From JADJOY01 sp046331705 [NCBI: bacterium] (lineage in GTDB: Bacteria; JADJOY01), in the NCBI GenBank assembly GCA_046331705.1, contig JAXLQJ010000018.1, forward strand, positions 1 through 64,000: 64,000 bases of DNA. Reading direction: 5' to 3'. Shown piece by piece: positions 62,456 to 64,000 of this stretch (position 1 is the first letter of the stretch; each line of letters begins with the position of its first letter). The notes under the pieces are model-generated. The model was not told the origin of the DNA and did no database searches. It was given only the letters and a program-made list of their open reading frames with translations. Both the position numbers and the translations under genes were made by a program.

Positions 62456-64000
62456 ATGACGCAGAAGGAAGAACCCGCGATCGAAGACGAGGGCTCGTCC
62501 CCGGCGCCGCGCACGTTCGTCACCACTCCCGTTGCCTTTCGTGCCGGCTCGACGGTGGGAATCGGCGCCGCACGAGACCTGAGCGCCACGGGCATGTACG
62601 TGCGCACCGCGCAGTTTCTGCCGTACGGCACGCCCTTGGAGCTGCGATTCCGCCCCGATCCTGCGGCCTCCGCGGAGGTCGTGGAGATCCGCGGAGTGGT
62701 CGCGCGCGCAACACGAGCCTCCGACGCCGAAGGCGCCGGCGTGGGGGTTCGCTTCACCGAGCGCGACTCGCCCCAGATCGAGCGGCTCGCGAGCGTGGTG
62801 AGCGAGTCCACGGTGCGCAGCCGCTTCGATGCGGCGCGGGGCGCGGCGTCGCTCGAAGGCTCCGAGGACGGCGATCGTTACGAGGTGCTGGGGCTCTTGG
62901 GGTCGGGCGCGACCAGCAACGTCTATCGCGCGCACGATCGTCACGACGACCGCCCCGTCGCGCTCAAGGTGCTCAAGGCGCACATCGCCGAGGATCCCGA
63001 GATCGTGGAACGGCTGCGCCGCGAGGCGGCGTTGGTCCGAATGATCGGGCACCCGCGCATCGCCGACGTGTTCGAGAGCGGCACGATCAACGGCTTCCCG
63101 TACCTGGCCATGGAGCTGGTCGAGGGCGCGGCGCTCTCGCGCCTGCTGTTCGAGCGCCAAGCCCTCGACGAAGCCGAGACCGTGCGCGTGCTGCTCGACG
63201 TCAGCGACGCGGTGGCCGCGGCGCACCAGCGCGACATCGTGCATCGCGACCTCAAGCCCTCGAACATCCTCGTCTCGCCCGAAGTCGGCGCGAAGGTGGT
63301 CGATTTCGGCATCGCTCGCGCGCGGCTGCAGACTCGGCTCACCCAGGCGGGCTCGTTCCTCGGCACACCGAGCTACTCGGCACCCGAGCAGCTCGTGGGC
63401 GCGACCGCCTCGCCGCGCACCGACGTCTACGCGCTCGGCTGCATCGCGTTTCGCTGCCTCACGGGCCACGAGCGCCAGTCGGCACGCGACATCGCCGCGA
63501 CACTCGCGCTGCTGCACTCCGGGCCCGTGCCGGCGCTGCGCGAGCACGGCGCTGCGGTGAGCGCAGGTCTGGAGCAGATCGTGGTCCGCTGCCTCGCCCA
63601 CGATCCCGCCGATCGCTACGCCGACGCGAGCGCCGTGCGCACTGCGCTCGCGCGCCTCGAAGCGCACCCGCCCGCACCGCGCCGCCGCCGCGCGCTGATC
63701 GGCGAGAGCGATCCCTGCTCCGCCGAGCACTTGCGCGTCATCCTGGAGCGCGCGGGGTGGGAGGCGCGGGTCGTCGACGACGGCTTCGCGCTGATCGAGA
63801 TCGCGCTCGGGCAGCCGCCCGACCTCGTCGTGGTCACGTCGACGCTCGCGAGCATCGGCGGGCTGGAGGCCATCCAGATCCTGCGCGCGCAACCCTCGAC
63901 CGCGCGGATCGGCTGCGTGCTCGTCTCCGGCTTCGACGTCGACGGCGAGACCGTGGCGTTCCTCGACACGGCGAAGTTCGTGAAGCGACCGGTCGACGAG
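62456..64000 (+). CDS. PilZ-Ser/Thr kinase-pseudoreceiver protein, partial at right edge
   Basis: The first 515 residues of a gene cut by the right edge. A PilZ-like domain (about 20-115, with DLSATGMYV) would sense c-di-GMP. A Hanks-type kinase follows (about 141-400): G-loop LGSGATSNV, Lys171, HRDLKPSN, DFGIA and APEQ. From about 412 a receiver-like domain begins with GESD, but the phosphoacceptor position is Thr461 (VVVTSTLASIGGLEA); Lys510 is kept. It is divergent from a TetR gene across a strong palindrome. It shares the kinase-pseudoreceiver layout with the protein at 52264-53952. Confidence 0.85.
   Translation, partial: MTQKEEPAIEDEGSSPAPRTFVTTPVAFRAGSTVGIGAARDLSATGMYVRTAQFLPYGTPLELRFRPDPAASAEVVEIRGVVARATRASDAEGAGVGVRFTERDSPQIERLASVVSESTVRSRFDAARGAASLEGSEDGDRYEVLGLLGSGATSNVYRAHDRHDDRPVALKVLKAHIAEDPEIVERLRREAALVRMIGHPRIADVFESGTINGFPYLAMELVEGAALSRLLFERQALDEAETVRVLLDVSDAVAAAHQRDIVHRDLKPSNILVSPEVGAKVVDFGIARARLQTRLTQAGSFLGTPSYSAPEQLVGATASPRTDVYALGCIAFRCLTGHERQSARDIAATLALLHSGPVPALREHGAAVSAGLEQIVVRCLAHDPADRYADASAVRTALARLEAHPPAPRRRRALIGESDPCSAEHLRVILERAGWEARVVDDGFALIEIALGQPPDLVVVTSTLASIGGLEAIQILRAQPSTARIGCVLVSGFDVDGETVAFLDTAKFVKRPVDE

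Noticed and set aside
1-64000. Mobile elements, CRISPR arrays, phage genes, toxin-antitoxin or secondary-metabolite gene clusters
   Set aside because: No transposase, integrase, spaced repeats, phage structural genes or PKS/NRPS domains were recognised; base composition looks even throughout.

Overview
The window is chromosomal DNA from a very GC-rich, gene-dense bacterium with a Gram-negative envelope: many lipobox signal peptides, an RlpA-like protein, periplasmic enzymes. Hanks-type Ser/Thr kinases fused to receiver, PilZ or TPR-like domains, and stacked sets of acyl-CoA dehydrogenases, SDRs and CoA enzymes, suggest a Myxococcota or other former 'deltaproteobacterial' lineage. That placement is inference. 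No tRNA, rRNA, insertion sequence, CRISPR array or phage gene was seen. Genes often overlap by four bases (ATGA or GTGA), so many calls are anchored by translational coupling.

Region by region: (1) 1-2.4 kb holds a leftward TetR, radical SAM and membrane protein operon with a palindromic operator over the TetR start codon. (2) 2.5-7 kb has a B12-type radical SAM enzyme, a GH127 lipoprotein and a small membrane protein. (3) 7-22.7 kb is the metabolic core: acyl-CoA ligase, two acyl-CoA dehydrogenases and P450 in one operon; DUF35 plus a thiolase-fold protein; several SDRs; a CaiB-type CoA-transferase. Three nearly identical 21-bp operators (core TTGACGnnnCGTCAA) sit in its promoter regions, so it looks like one regulon for degrading a large hydrophobic acid, perhaps a steroid or terpenoid. 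(4) 22.8-34 kb carries a flavin amine oxidase, a kinase with TPR-like repeats, a third acyl-CoA dehydrogenase, a tightly coupled protease, LLM oxidoreductase and lipoprotein operon, and a secreted protein with a C-terminal tag-like tail. (5) 34-52 kb holds acyltransferases, a GGDEF-family protein with an HGDEF site, the ATP-grasp/alpha-E pair, a glucose/sorbosone dehydrogenase-like propeller, a cold-shock gene with its own leader and terminator, a SemiSWEET, and a glycosyltransferase coupled to a TraB-like protein. (6) 52-64 kb has a receiver-kinase-pseudoreceiver protein, a thiolase next to an HMG-CoA-synthase-like/DUF35 fusion lacking the catalytic Cys, a GMC oxidoreductase operon ending in a periplasmic glutathione peroxidase, RlpA, and a TetR divergent from a PilZ-kinase-pseudoreceiver gene cut by the right edge.

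The most novel signals are the three-copy operator family, the two kinases whose C-terminal receiver domains have lost the phosphoacceptor Asp (to Asn and Thr), and the thiolase-fold/DUF35 pairings in which catalytic residues are replaced.
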